The position numbers and the translations under genes were made by a program. Shown here one piece after another: positions 8,756 to 17,244 of a DNA stretch of 64,000 nt. Within the stretch, counting starts at the first letter, position 1; every line of letters starts with the position of its first letter. The stretch is from Rhizobium sp. R634. Its GTDB lineage: Bacteria > Pseudomonadota > Alphaproteobacteria > Rhizobiales > Rhizobiaceae. The notes under the pieces are model-generated. The model made no database searches and was not told the origin of the DNA. It worked only from the letters and a program-made list of their open reading frames with translations. The stretch is from NCBI RefSeq assembly GCF_002211305.1, contig NZ_LOKW01000012.1, positions 372,001-436,000 on the forward strand, written 5' to 3'.

Positions 8756-10420
8756 TTACATATTCGGATAGACCGGCCCCTCGCCGCCCTGCGGCGGCAC
8801 CCAGTTGATGTTCTGGTTGGGGTCTTTGATGTCGCAGGTCTTGCAGTGGACGCAGTTCTGGGCGTTGATGACGAAGAGCTTGTCGCCGTCCTTCTCCACC
8901 CATTCATAGACGCCGGCCGGACAGTAGCGCGTCGACGGGCCGGCATAGATGCCAAGTTCGGAGGCCTTCTGCAGGCTCATGTCCTTGACCTGAAGATGCA
9001 CCGGCTGGTCCTCCTCGTGATTGGTGTTCGACAGGAACACCGAGGACAGGCGGTCGAAGGTCAGGACGCCATCCGGTTTCGGATAGGCGATCGGCTTGTG
9101 CTGGGAGGCCGGCTCCAGGCTTTCCGCATCGGTCTTGCCGTGCTTCAGCGTCCCGAAGAGCGACAGGCCGAAGAGCTGGTTCGTCCACATGTCGAGACCG
9201 CCGAGCGCCACGCCGATCGCCGTGCCGAACCTCGACCACAGCGGCTTGACGTTCCTGACGCGCTTCAGATCCTTGCCGATGTCGGTCGCCCGCCATTCCC
9301 TCTCGATCTCGACCACCTCGTCATGGCTGCGGCCGGCCGCGATGGCAGCCGCCAGCTTCTCGGCCGCCAGCATGCCCGACAGTACCGCATTGTGGCTGCC
9401 CTTGATGCGCGGCACGTTGACGAGACCGGCCGAACAGCCGATCAGCGCGCCGCCGGGGAAGGTCAGCTTCGGCACCGACTGATAGCCGCCCTCGGTGATG
9501 GCGCGCGCGCCATAGGAAAGCCGCTTGCCGCCCTCGAAGGTGCCTCGAATGGCAGGATGGGTCTTAAAGCGCTGGAATTCCTCGAAGGGATAGAGATAGG
9601 GGTTCTTGTAATTGAGGTGGACGACGAAGCCGACCGCCACCAGATTGTCTTCGAGGTGATAGAGGAAGGAGCCGCCGCCGGTCTTCATCCCCAATGGCCA
9701 GCCGAAGGAGTGCTGCACCAGGCCCTGTTTGTGGTTCTCCGGCTTGACCTGCCAGAGTTCCTTGATGCCGATGCCGAACTTCTGCGGCTCGCGATCCTTC
9801 TGCAGGTCGAACTTGGCGATCAGCTGCTTGGCGAGCGAGCCGCGCACGCCTTCGCCGATCAGCGTATATTTGCCGCGCAGCTCCATGCCGCGGGTATAGT
9901 TCGGTCCCGGCTCGCCGTTCTTCTCGATGCCCATGTCGCCGGTGGCGACACCGATCACCGCACCCTTGTCGTCGTAGAGCACTTCGGCGGCGGCAAAGCC
10001 CGGATAGATCTCGACGCCGAGTTCCTCCGCCTTCGTCGCCAGCCAGCGACAGACGAGCCCAAGCGAGACGATGTAATTGCCATGGTTGTTCATCAACGGC
10101 GGCATCATGACATTCGGCAGGCGGATCGAGCCGGCGGGCCCGAGTAACAGGAACTGGTCGTCGGTCACTTCGGTCTTGAAGGGATGATCGGCATCCTCGC
10201 GCCAGCCGGGCAGCAGCCGGTCGATGCCGATCGGATCGACCACCGCGCCGGAGAGGATATGGGCGCCGACCTCGGCCCCCTTCTCCAGGACGACGACCGA
10301 AAGCTCCGGATTGACCTGCTTCAGCCGGATCGCCGCCGAAAGACCGGCCGGGCCGGCGCCGACGATCACCACGTCGAATTCCATGCTCTCGCGTTCGGGC
10401 AGATCTGTCATCTCGCTCAT
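8756..10420 (-). CDS. Electron transfer flavoprotein-ubiquinone oxidoreductase (ETF-QO)
   Basis: A 554-residue membrane-associated flavoprotein that passes electrons from ETF, reduced by acyl-CoA and amine dehydrogenases, to ubiquinone. The N-terminal FAD site is VVIVGAGPAGLSAAIRL; the central part carries the ETF-QO signature around GGGSFLYHLEDN and GCSAGLVNVPRIKG. The C-terminal ferredoxin-like domain has YCPAGVYEW and the cysteine series CVHCKTCDIKDP for one 4Fe-4S cluster. The ATG at 10420 (MSEMTDLPE) follows GGAG and gives the normal family length. It is divergent from an SDR gene across a LiuR-like palindrome, which fits control with fatty acid or branched-chain amino acid breakdown. 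Confidence 0.96.
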   Translation of the reverse strand: MSEMTDLPERESMEFDVVIVGAGPAGLSAAIRLKQVNPELSVVVLEKGAEVGAHILSGAVVDPIGIDRLLPGWREDADHPFKTEVTDDQFLLLGPAGSIRLPNVMMPPLMNNHGNYIVSLGLVCRWLATKAEELGVEIYPGFAAAEVLYDDKGAVIGVATGDMGIEKNGEPGPNYTRGMELRGKYTLIGEGVRGSLAKQLIAKFDLQKDREPQKFGIGIKELWQVKPENHKQGLVQHSFGWPLGMKTGGGSFLYHLEDNLVAVGFVVHLNYKNPYLYPFEEFQRFKTHPAIRGTFEGGKRLSYGARAITEGGYQSVPKLTFPGGALIGCSAGLVNVPRIKGSHNAVLSGMLAAEKLAAAIAAGRSHDEVVEIEREWRATDIGKDLKRVRNVKPLWSRFGTAIGVALGGLDMWTNQLFGLSLFGTLKHGKTDAESLEPASQHKPIAYPKPDGVLTFDRLSSVFLSNTNHEEDQPVHLQVKDMSLQKASELGIYAGPSTRYCPAGVYEWVEKDGDKLFVINAQNCVHCKTCDIKDPNQNINWVPPQGGEGPVYPNM

Positions 10421-10566
10421 CCATTCGTCTCCGCTTGGCCGCAGGCGGCCGTCATCCCTCATGGGCACTTCTTGTCAAAACGAAATTGGATTGTCGAGCC
10501 GAGATACGACAGCCGATCCTCCAATTCCCCCAATGATCTTCATCCCCAAAGCAGGATTATATAACG

Positions 10567-10582
10567 TTTACGTTAACGTCAA
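10567..10582. promoter_or_regulatory. 16-bp palindromic operator, LiuR-like, between ETF-QO and SDR genes
   Basis: TTTACGTTAACGTCAA contains the perfect 10-bp palindrome ACGTTAACGT (10570-10579). It resembles the operator described for LiuR, a MerR-family repressor of branched-chain amino acid and fatty acid catabolism genes in proteobacteria, a regulon that includes ETF-QO. It is 85 bp from the SDR start and 147 bp from the ETF-QO start. Confidence 0.55.
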
Positions 10583-10667
10583 TTATCAAACGGTTGCAAG
10601 CCGGCCTGGCTCCCTTTCCTTTTCCGTCGCTTGCGCATACATCGCTCGTAGATATCGGAGCAAAGTC

Positions 10668-11456
10668 ATGGATCTCGGCATCAACAGCAAACGCGCGCTC
10701 GTTCTCGCCTCCTCACGCGGTCTCGGCCTCGGCATTGCCACGGCCCTGGCGCGGGAAGGAGCGAACGTGCTGCTCTCAGGGCGCAGCGGCGAACAGCTGG
10801 AGGCCAATTGCAAGACGATCAATGCCGAAGGCAAGGGCAAGGCCGACTGGATCTGGGCCGATCTCGGTGATGAAGGCTTCGTGCAGACGGCAACGACGGC
10901 GGTGAAGGAGAAGTTCGGCGGGCTCGATATTCTCGTCAACAATACCGGCGGCCCGGCACCCGGCACGACCGAGGACATGACGGCCGAAAAGCTCGAAACC
11001 TATTTCCTCTCGATGGTCGCCCGCGTGATCACGCTCACCAATGCGCTGCTGCCCGGCATGAAGGCGCAGGGCTGGGGCCGCATCCTGACGGTCGCCTCCT
11101 CAGGCGTGATCGAACCGATCCCCAATCTGGCGCTGTCCAATACGCTGCGCCCGGCGCTCGCCGGCTGGAGCAAGACGCTTGCCTCCGAAGTGGCAGGTTT
11201 CGGCATCACCACCAACCTGCTGCTGCCGGGCAGCATCCTGACGAGGCGGCTCGACGATCTCGACGGCGCCGCCGCCAAGCGGACGGGCAAGAGCCTGGAG
11301 GAAATCCGCACCGACAAGGAGGCGCGCATCCCGGTCGGCCGCTACGGCAAGGTCGAGGAATTTGCCGCCACGGCCGCCTTCCTGTGCAGCCAGCCGGCAA
11401 GTTACATCACCGGCTCGCTCATCCGCTGCGATGGCGGCGCGGCGCGATCCGTCTGA
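10668..11456 (+). CDS. SDR family protein (BKR-like subgroup lacking the catalytic Tyr)
   Basis: A 262-residue Rossmann-fold protein. The cofactor-binding part reads RALVLASSRGLGLGIATAL with LVNNTGG later, typical of NAD(P)-dependent short-chain dehydrogenases. The catalytic YxxxK motif is not present: the aligned segment is LALSNTLRPALAGWSKTLA, with Asn and Arg where Tyr and Lys are expected. This is a known BKR-like SDR variant, so it may have an altered reaction or bind ligand without oxidoreduction. GGAG at 10657-10660 supports the ATG at 10668. Expression probably depends on the palindrome upstream. Confidence 0.85.
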   Translation: MDLGINSKRALVLASSRGLGLGIATALAREGANVLLSGRSGEQLEANCKTINAEGKGKADWIWADLGDEGFVQTATTAVKEKFGGLDILVNNTGGPAPGTTEDMTAEKLETYFLSMVARVITLTNALLPGMKAQGWGRILTVASSGVIEPIPNLALSNTLRPALAGWSKTLASEVAGFGITTNLLLPGSILTRRLDDLDGAAAKRTGKSLEEIRTDKEARIPVGRYGKVEEFAATAAFLCSQPASYITGSLIRCDGGAARSV

Positions 11457-11464
11457 AGGCGCTT

Positions 11465-12343
11465 TCAGCCGAGGCGGGAGGCGGCGGCCCATGCCGCCAC
11501 GCTCCGGGTCATCTGTTCGACATTCAGAGGATCGTCTGCCAGTTCCGCGAGTTCGGAAAGCCGATGGAAGCCTGTGAGGATCGCGATGCGCCGCCGGTCG
11601 AGTTTGCGTCCGGTCAGCCCCTCATAGGCCGAGACGATGCGCGAGGTCAGATCGGGCGAGATGAAATTCGAATAGATGAACTCCTGGTGCAGCGGGCCGA
11701 AACCGGAATCGGCGAAATCGTAGATCCCATTGAGCCTGCCCTGCGCATAGTCGAAGGCCATGTTCCAGCCGTGACCGTCGAAGAAGCCGTAGACATTGCC
11801 GTAAGGATCCGGCGGCAAGGCTTCGAAGTCCGCAACAACGGCCTGCGCGAAGTTCTGGATGTCAGGCGCAAGCAGCGGCAGGGCCTTGGTTCGCACCGCC
11901 TCCGGCGATTTCCATGGCTGTATCGCACCGGCGCCAGCCGATCGCAGCCGATCGGCATCGAGCTCGTGCAGCTCGGCATAAAAACGCGCGAGGTCATCCG
12001 CGAGATGCTGACGATTGCCTTCGCCGAGCGCATCATAATCCTCGGCGATGAGATGTTCGCCCTCGAGCTTCGCATGGCTGGAGAAGATCGGCGGCCCGTC
12101 ATGAATGCGCATATCGGGAACTGCCATCGATAGCGACGGCCTGATGATGTCGAGTACGGCAGCTTCCTTCACCAGCGCTCTTTCAGCGCCGAGATGGCGG
12201 GGAAACTTGAAGATCAGTGTGTCGTCCACATCGACCGCCATCGAATCCCAGCTCTTTGCCGTCAGCCGGAAGACCGCGCCGGTGAGATGAGGAAACACGC
12301 TTGTTATGAGAGAGCGAAATTCGCTGGCGTCCAACTCAGCCAT
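11465..12343 (-). CDS. Aminoglycoside phosphotransferase (APH)-fold kinase
   Basis: A 292-residue protein of the APH/choline kinase superfamily. Recognisable parts are an N-lobe with TLIFKFPRHLGAERALVKEA (ATP-lysine in FKF and a following Glu), the catalytic-loop region YGFFDGHGWNMAFDYAQGRL, which takes the place of the usual HGDLHPGN, and IYDFADSGFGP, matching the DFG-like metal-binding Asp. Substrates in the family range from aminoglycosides to small metabolites; nothing here shows drug resistance. The start at 12343 (MAELDASEF) is chosen over a GTG or ATG further upstream. It ends 8 bp from the convergent SDR gene. Confidence 0.8.
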   Translation of the reverse strand: MAELDASEFRSLITSVFPHLTGAVFRLTAKSWDSMAVDVDDTLIFKFPRHLGAERALVKEAAVLDIIRPSLSMAVPDMRIHDGPPIFSSHAKLEGEHLIAEDYDALGEGNRQHLADDLARFYAELHELDADRLRSAGAGAIQPWKSPEAVRTKALPLLAPDIQNFAQAVVADFEALPPDPYGNVYGFFDGHGWNMAFDYAQGRLNGIYDFADSGFGPLHQEFIYSNFISPDLTSRIVSAYEGLTGRKLDRRRIAILTGFHRLSELAELADDPLNVEQMTRSVAAWAAASRLG

Positions 12344-12470
12344 GACGACCCTACCTTCTCTTTTACCGCCTCTTGCCAAGCAATCGACGGGCTGTGGATC
12401 GACGCCGTCTTTCTTGCGAAATCACCCGTCGAACCGCACGCGGTTACACTGCTCCTATATTAGTATAGTT

Positions 12471-12490
12471 TGAATATTACGGAATATTCA
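12471..12490. promoter_or_regulatory. 20-bp palindrome upstream of RND efflux operon
   Basis: TGAATATT (12471-12478) and AATATTCA (12483-12490) are perfect inverted arms around ACGG. The site is in the 277-bp AT-rich divergent spacer between the APH-fold kinase and the efflux operon, and is shaped like a TetR- or MarR-type operator. A second small dyad, CTATA/TATAG, lies just before it. Confidence 0.4.
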
Positions 12491-12620
12491 TTACAAAAAT
12501 TTAAGCCCTTATAACCACTTAGTGATCGCGACCGGGCAATTATGTCTTTTTTGCGCCGCAATATAAGCGGCTCAATCAGGGCATAAATTTTCGCAACCTT
12601 GCCCAAGACCGGTCTCGCCC

Positions 12621-13910
12621 ATGAAGAAATTTTGGATCACCGTCAGCGTTGTCGCTGTTGCCACCGTCGGCCTCTGGCAATTCGGCAATTTTATTCCCTA
12701 TGCCGCCCAGGTGCCATACCTCTCGAAGCTGATCAAACAGCCGGCGGGCAGTACCGGCGGAGAGCAGGCACAGGCCGATCAGGGAGTGGACGGCGGGCAA
12801 CATCAGGGCGGCGGCCGCCGGCGCGGTGGCGGCGGCCCGACGGTCGTCAAAACGGTCGCAGCGGTGAAAACGGCGCTGCCGACCGATGTGACGGCGTCCG
12901 GATGGGCCGATGCCGACGACAACACGACCATCGCGGCGCAGGAGCAGGGCCTGATCGTCAGCATCAACGGCCAGGATGGGGCGACCGTCAAAGCCGGCGA
13001 CCTGATCGCCAAGCTGGACGACCGGACGGCCAAGGCCGCCGTCGACAAGGACAATGCGATGATCGTGCGCGACACCGCGACCCTTTCCGAGTCCGAAACG
13101 GCGCTGGTGCGGGCGCAGGACCTATTCGACCAGAAGGCCGGCACCCAGCAGAGCCTCGATCAGGCGAGAGCCGCCCGCGACACCGCCGCGGCCACGGTCG
13201 ATGCGGACAAGGCGACGCTTGCCTCGGATCAGATCATTCTCGAAAATACCGACATTCGCGCGCCCTTCGACGGCCGGCTCGGCGACATCGCCATCAGCAA
13301 GGGGGCTTTCGTCAATGCCGGCTCGGCAATCGTCACCATCGCGAAATACGATCCGATCTACGTGAAATTCCACCTGCAGGAACGCTATCTGCGCGAGCTG
13401 AAGAACGCGCTCGCAGCCGGCCCGGTCGAGGTCAGCACGGTTCCCTCCTCCAGCAAGGGGCAGGTCCGCAAGGGCGAGATCAGCTTCTACGACAACACGG
13501 TCGACACCGCCTCCGGCACGATCCTCGCCAAGGCGAAATTCGAGAATGCCTCCGGCGCGCTCTGGCCCGGCCAGTCGGTCAACATCGTCGTGCATTTCGA
13601 CAATGCCGAACAGCAGGTGGTCGTGCCGACGGTTGCCGTCAGCCCCGGCCCGGACGGTTTCTTCGCCTTCGTCGCCAAGGACGGCAAATCGCATCTGACC
13701 CCCGTCACCATCGCCCGGGCCAATGGCGGCTTTACCGCGATAGAATCGGGCCTTTCGGAAGGCGACCATGTGGTCGTCGAGGGTCAGGGCCAGCTCAGCG
13801 ACCAGCAGGCGATCAAGGAGCAGTTCGACGACAAGACGCTCGATGTCGCTTCCGCCGATGAGCCCCGGCAGCAACCGTCCCAGACGATCGTGGTGGGAGG
13901 TCAGCCATGA
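12621..13910 (+). CDS. RND efflux periplasmic adaptor (HlyD/MFP family)
   Basis: A 429-residue membrane fusion protein anchored by an N-terminal hydrophobic segment (about residues 4-26). A Gly/Arg-rich linker (QGGGRRRGGGG, near 60-72) precedes the barrel-sandwich half-lipoyl motif ... VSINGQDGATVKAGDLIAKL, a coiled-coil hairpin rich in Ala/Asp/Lys (about 140-200), and the second half with NTDIRAPFDGRLGDIAISKG. It couples the inner-membrane pump encoded immediately downstream to an outer-membrane channel. Its stop overlaps the pump's start (ATGA at 13907-13910), so the two are translationally coupled. No outer-membrane channel gene is nearby. Confidence 0.93.
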   Translation: MKKFWITVSVVAVATVGLWQFGNFIPYAAQVPYLSKLIKQPAGSTGGEQAQADQGVDGGQHQGGGRRRGGGGPTVVKTVAAVKTALPTDVTASGWADADDNTTIAAQEQGLIVSINGQDGATVKAGDLIAKLDDRTAKAAVDKDNAMIVRDTATLSESETALVRAQDLFDQKAGTQQSLDQARAARDTAAATVDADKATLASDQIILENTDIRAPFDGRLGDIAISKGAFVNAGSAIVTIAKYDPIYVKFHLQERYLRELKNALAAGPVEVSTVPSSSKGQVRKGEISFYDNTVDTASGTILAKAKFENASGALWPGQSVNIVVHFDNAEQQVVVPTVAVSPGPDGFFAFVAKDGKSHLTPVTIARANGGFTAIESGLSEGDHVVVEGQGQLSDQQAIKEQFDDKTLDVASADEPRQQPSQTIVVGGQP

Positions 13911-16900
13911 TCCCCAATTTCTGCATTCAGCGCCCCGTCGCGACGACGCTGCTTGCCATCGGCGTCATTCTGGCCGGCCTTGCCGGTTATCAGCTCGTGC
14001 CGGTCGCAGCCTTGCCGCAGGTCGATTTTCCCACCATCAACGTTTCGGCGCAGCTGAGCGGCGCTTCGCCTCAGACCATGGCGACCTCGGTCGCCACGCC
14101 GCTGATCAAGCAGTTCGAGACTATCCCCGGGATCAGCGAAATCAGCGCGTCTAGCTCGCTCGGCAGCACCAGCATCGTGCTGCAGTTCGACCTCAACCGC
14201 GATATCGACGCGGCGGCGGCCGACGTGCAGGCCGCGATCTCGCATGCGACCCGGCAGCTGCCCGACAACCTGACGACGCCGCCGAGCTACCGCAAGACCA
14301 ACCCGGCCGATGCGCCGGTCATGCTGCTCTCCGTGCAGAGCAACACCATGCCGCGCAGCAAGCTCGACGAAATCGCCGAAGACATCATCTCGCCGTCGCT
14401 TTCCACGCTTCCCGGCGTCGCTCAGGTCAGCGTCTACGGCGCGCAGACCTATGCCGTGCGCGTCGAGGTCGATCCGAACAAGCTTTTGACCCGCGGCATC
14501 GGCATAGACACCGTCAACAAGGCGCTGGCTGCGGCCAACAGCCAGCAGCCTGTGGGAACGCTGCAGAACAATTCGCAGAGCATGACCATCACCGCGAACA
14601 CCCAGCGCACCAATGCCGACCAGTTCCGCTCGCTTGTTATCGCCAATCCGAACGGCGCGCCGATCCATCTCGGCGATGTCGCCGATGTGCAGGACAGCGT
14701 CGAGAACCAATATACCGGCAGCTGGTATGACGGCCAGCGCGGCATTATCCTCGCCATCCAGCGCCAGCCGGACGCCAACACGGTCGATGTCGTCGATGCG
14801 ATCAACGCCAAGCTGCCGCAGCTTCATGCCGAAATCCCGTCATCGGTCACAACTGTCGTCATGAACGATGCCGCAAAGCCGATCCGCGCGGCTATCGCAG
14901 ACGTGAAGTTCACGCTGCTGCTGACGATCGGCCTCGTCGTCCTCGTCATCTACCTCTTCACCGGCCATGCGACCGCAACGATCATTCCGGGCCTTGCCGT
15001 TCCGCTGTCGCTGATCGCGACCTTCGGCATGATGTATGTGCTCGGCTACAGTATCGACAACATCTCCCTGCTCGGGCTGACGCTCGCGGTGGGTCTAGTG
15101 GTCGACGACGCGATCGTCATGCTGGAAAACATCCTGCGCCATGTCGAGGAAGGCATGCCGGTGCGGGAGGCGGCGATCAAGGGGGCCGGCGAAGTCAGCT
15201 ACACCATCATTTCCATGTCGGTTTCGCTGATCGCAGTCTTCATCCCGATCCTTCTGATGGGCGGCGTCGTCGGCCGCGTCTTCAACGAGTTCGGCATGGT
15301 AGTCGCCATCGCCATCATCTCCTCGGCGATCGTTTCGCTGACCGTGACGCCGATGCTCGGCTCGCGCCTCTCCAACAATCACAGCCGCCCGCCGCTTCTC
15401 ATCCGTCTCTTCGACGCCGGCTTCGAGCGGACGCTCAACGGCTATGACAGGGCGGTCGGCTGGTGCCTTCGCCATCGCGGCACGATCCTCGGCGTGTTCA
15501 TCGGCTCGGTGGCGCTGACGATCTATTTCTTCATGACGCTGCCGACGAGCTTCTTCCCGCAGGAGGATATCGGCCGCCTGACGATCAGCACTCAGGCCCG
15601 GCAGGATATTTCCTATTCCGCCATGGAGGCGCTGCAGAAACAGGCGGCGGCAGCCGTGAAGGCGAACCCGGCCGTCAACCACGTGATGTCGACGATCGGT
15701 GGCAACCCGAACAAGCCGCAGAACAACGGCTCGATGTTCGTCGAGCTCAAGGACAAGAAGGAGCGCCCGCCGCTCGATCAGACGTTGCGCGAACTGCGCA
15801 CGGCAATCAACAAGATCCCGGGCATACAGGCCTTCGTGACACCGAACCAGAGCCTGCGCTTCGGCGGCCGCCAGACTGCCAGCCAGTATCAGCTGGTCAT
15901 CCAGGCGCTGAGCGCCGACCAGACCAACCTCTGGGCCGGCAAGGTCCAGGCGGCGATGCGCAAGGAGCGGCTGTTCACCGACGTCACCTCGGATGCCCAG
16001 AACAACGCCTTGCAGGCCAATATTGTCATCGATACCGAGCGGGCGGCCGCCTACGGGATCGACAACGACACGCTGCGCACGACGCTGCAGGAATCCTTCA
16101 GCGGATATGCGGCTGCGGAAATCCAGTCGACCGGCGACAGCTACGATGTCATCGTCGAATACGACACGAGCACGCCCTGGGACGACCAGAAGCTGTCGGA
16201 GATCCGCGTTGCCTCGTCCAACGGCAGCCTAGTGCCGCTTTCGAACTTCGCGCATGTCCAGCGCACCACCGGCCCGGTCACCATCAACCAGACCGGCCAG
16301 CTCGTCTCGACCACCGTTTCCTTCAACCTGCCGGAGGGCGTCTCGCTCAGCGACGCGACGGCGGCGATCGACCAGATCAAGAAAGACATCGGCATGCCGA
16401 CCGACGTCTTCACCTCCTATGGCGGCACGGCGGAGATCTTCCAGCAGTCGCAGGGCAATACACCCTATCTGATCCTGGCGGCGGTGCTGACCATCTATGT
16501 CGTGCTCGGCGTGCTCTATGAAAGCTTCATCCACCCGTTGACCATTCTTTCCGGCCTGCCGGCGGCGGCCTTCGGTGCGCTGCTGGCCTTGAAGATCATG
16601 GGCTTCGACCTGTCGATCATCGCCCTGATCGGGCTGCTGATGCTGATCGGCATCGTCAAGAAGAACGCGATCATGATGATCGACGTGGCGGTGGAGACCA
16701 TGCGCACCACGGGAGAGAAGGCGACGGCGGCAATCCACGAGGCCTGCGTGCGGCGCTTCCGGCCGATCATGATGACGACCTTCTGCGCCCTGCTCGGCGC
16801 CCTGCCGATCGCACTCGGCACCGGCGCAAGCTCGGAGCTGCGGCAGCCGCTCGGCATCGCCGTCGTCGGCGGCCTGATCGTCTCGCAGATGCTGACGCTG

Positions 16901-17023
16901 TTCATCACCCCAGTCATCTTCGTCGAGATGGACCGCTTCGGAAACCTCCTCGGCCGCCTGATGGGCGGAAAAAAGGTGGAGGAACCGGTGGTACGGGAGG
17001 CAAGGGCAATGGCTGCCGAATGA
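13907..17023 (+). CDS. RND family efflux pump, inner-membrane permease (AcrB/MdtB-like)
   Basis: A 1038-residue proton-driven multidrug pump. It opens with NFCIQRPVATTLLAIGVILAG, the first transmembrane helix, and has the expected twelve helices with two large periplasmic loops. The proton-relay residues are visible: GLVVDDAIVMLEN carries Asp400-Asp401 in helix 4, and GIVKKNAIMMIDVAVE near residues 916-931 carries the lysine of helix 10. It is more like the MdtB/MdtC group than AcrB. It forms a two-gene operon with the adaptor and presumably uses a TolC-like channel encoded elsewhere. Substrates are unknown. Confidence 0.95.
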   Translation: MIPNFCIQRPVATTLLAIGVILAGLAGYQLVPVAALPQVDFPTINVSAQLSGASPQTMATSVATPLIKQFETIPGISEISASSSLGSTSIVLQFDLNRDIDAAAADVQAAISHATRQLPDNLTTPPSYRKTNPADAPVMLLSVQSNTMPRSKLDEIAEDIISPSLSTLPGVAQVSVYGAQTYAVRVEVDPNKLLTRGIGIDTVNKALAAANSQQPVGTLQNNSQSMTITANTQRTNADQFRSLVIANPNGAPIHLGDVADVQDSVENQYTGSWYDGQRGIILAIQRQPDANTVDVVDAINAKLPQLHAEIPSSVTTVVMNDAAKPIRAAIADVKFTLLLTIGLVVLVIYLFTGHATATIIPGLAVPLSLIATFGMMYVLGYSIDNISLLGLTLAVGLVVDDAIVMLENILRHVEEGMPVREAAIKGAGEVSYTIISMSVSLIAVFIPILLMGGVVGRVFNEFGMVVAIAIISSAIVSLTVTPMLGSRLSNNHSRPPLLIRLFDAGFERTLNGYDRAVGWCLRHRGTILGVFIGSVALTIYFFMTLPTSFFPQEDIGRLTISTQARQDISYSAMEALQKQAAAAVKANPAVNHVMSTIGGNPNKPQNNGSMFVELKDKKERPPLDQTLRELRTAINKIPGIQAFVTPNQSLRFGGRQTASQYQLVIQALSADQTNLWAGKVQAAMRKERLFTDVTSDAQNNALQANIVIDTERAAAYGIDNDTLRTTLQESFSGYAAAEIQSTGDSYDVIVEYDTSTPWDDQKLSEIRVASSNGSLVPLSNFAHVQRTTGPVTINQTGQLVSTTVSFNLPEGVSLSDATAAIDQIKKDIGMPTDVFTSYGGTAEIFQQSQGNTPYLILAAVLTIYVVLGVLYESFIHPLTILSGLPAAAFGALLALKIMGFDLSIIALIGLLMLIGIVKKNAIMMIDVAVETMRTTGEKATAAIHEACVRRFRPIMMTTFCALLGALPIALGTGASSELRQPLGIAVVGGLIVSQMLTLFITPVIFVEMDRFGNLLGRLMGGKKVEEPVVREARAMAAE

Positions 17024-17063
17024 TGACGGCCCTCTGAGTTCGGCATCAGCCATCAGCCCTTGC

Positions 17064-17102
17064 GGCGCACTTCTTTTCCCTGCCCGGGAGAAGAAGTGCG
17101 CC
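17064..17102 (+). terminator. Long perfect hairpin after RND operon
   Basis: GGCGCACTTCTT (17064-17075) pairs exactly with AAGAAGTGCGCC (17091-17102). The inner TTCCC/GGGAG extends it to about 17 pairs with a small loop. There is no T-run on the plus strand, so it may act as an mRNA 3' stabiliser or a weak terminator rather than a classic one. Confidence 0.5.
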
Positions 17103-17244
17103 AGCGACCACCTCCGCTTTCGATCCTCTTGAATATGTCACGCCTCTGTGGCATCACCCGCCCTCCTTGATCCGGGCGCTGACACGCCCTTTCGCGGAGC
17201 AACGCTCCGTCTCCAATAACAATCGGCATGAAAGAGGTGCGGGC

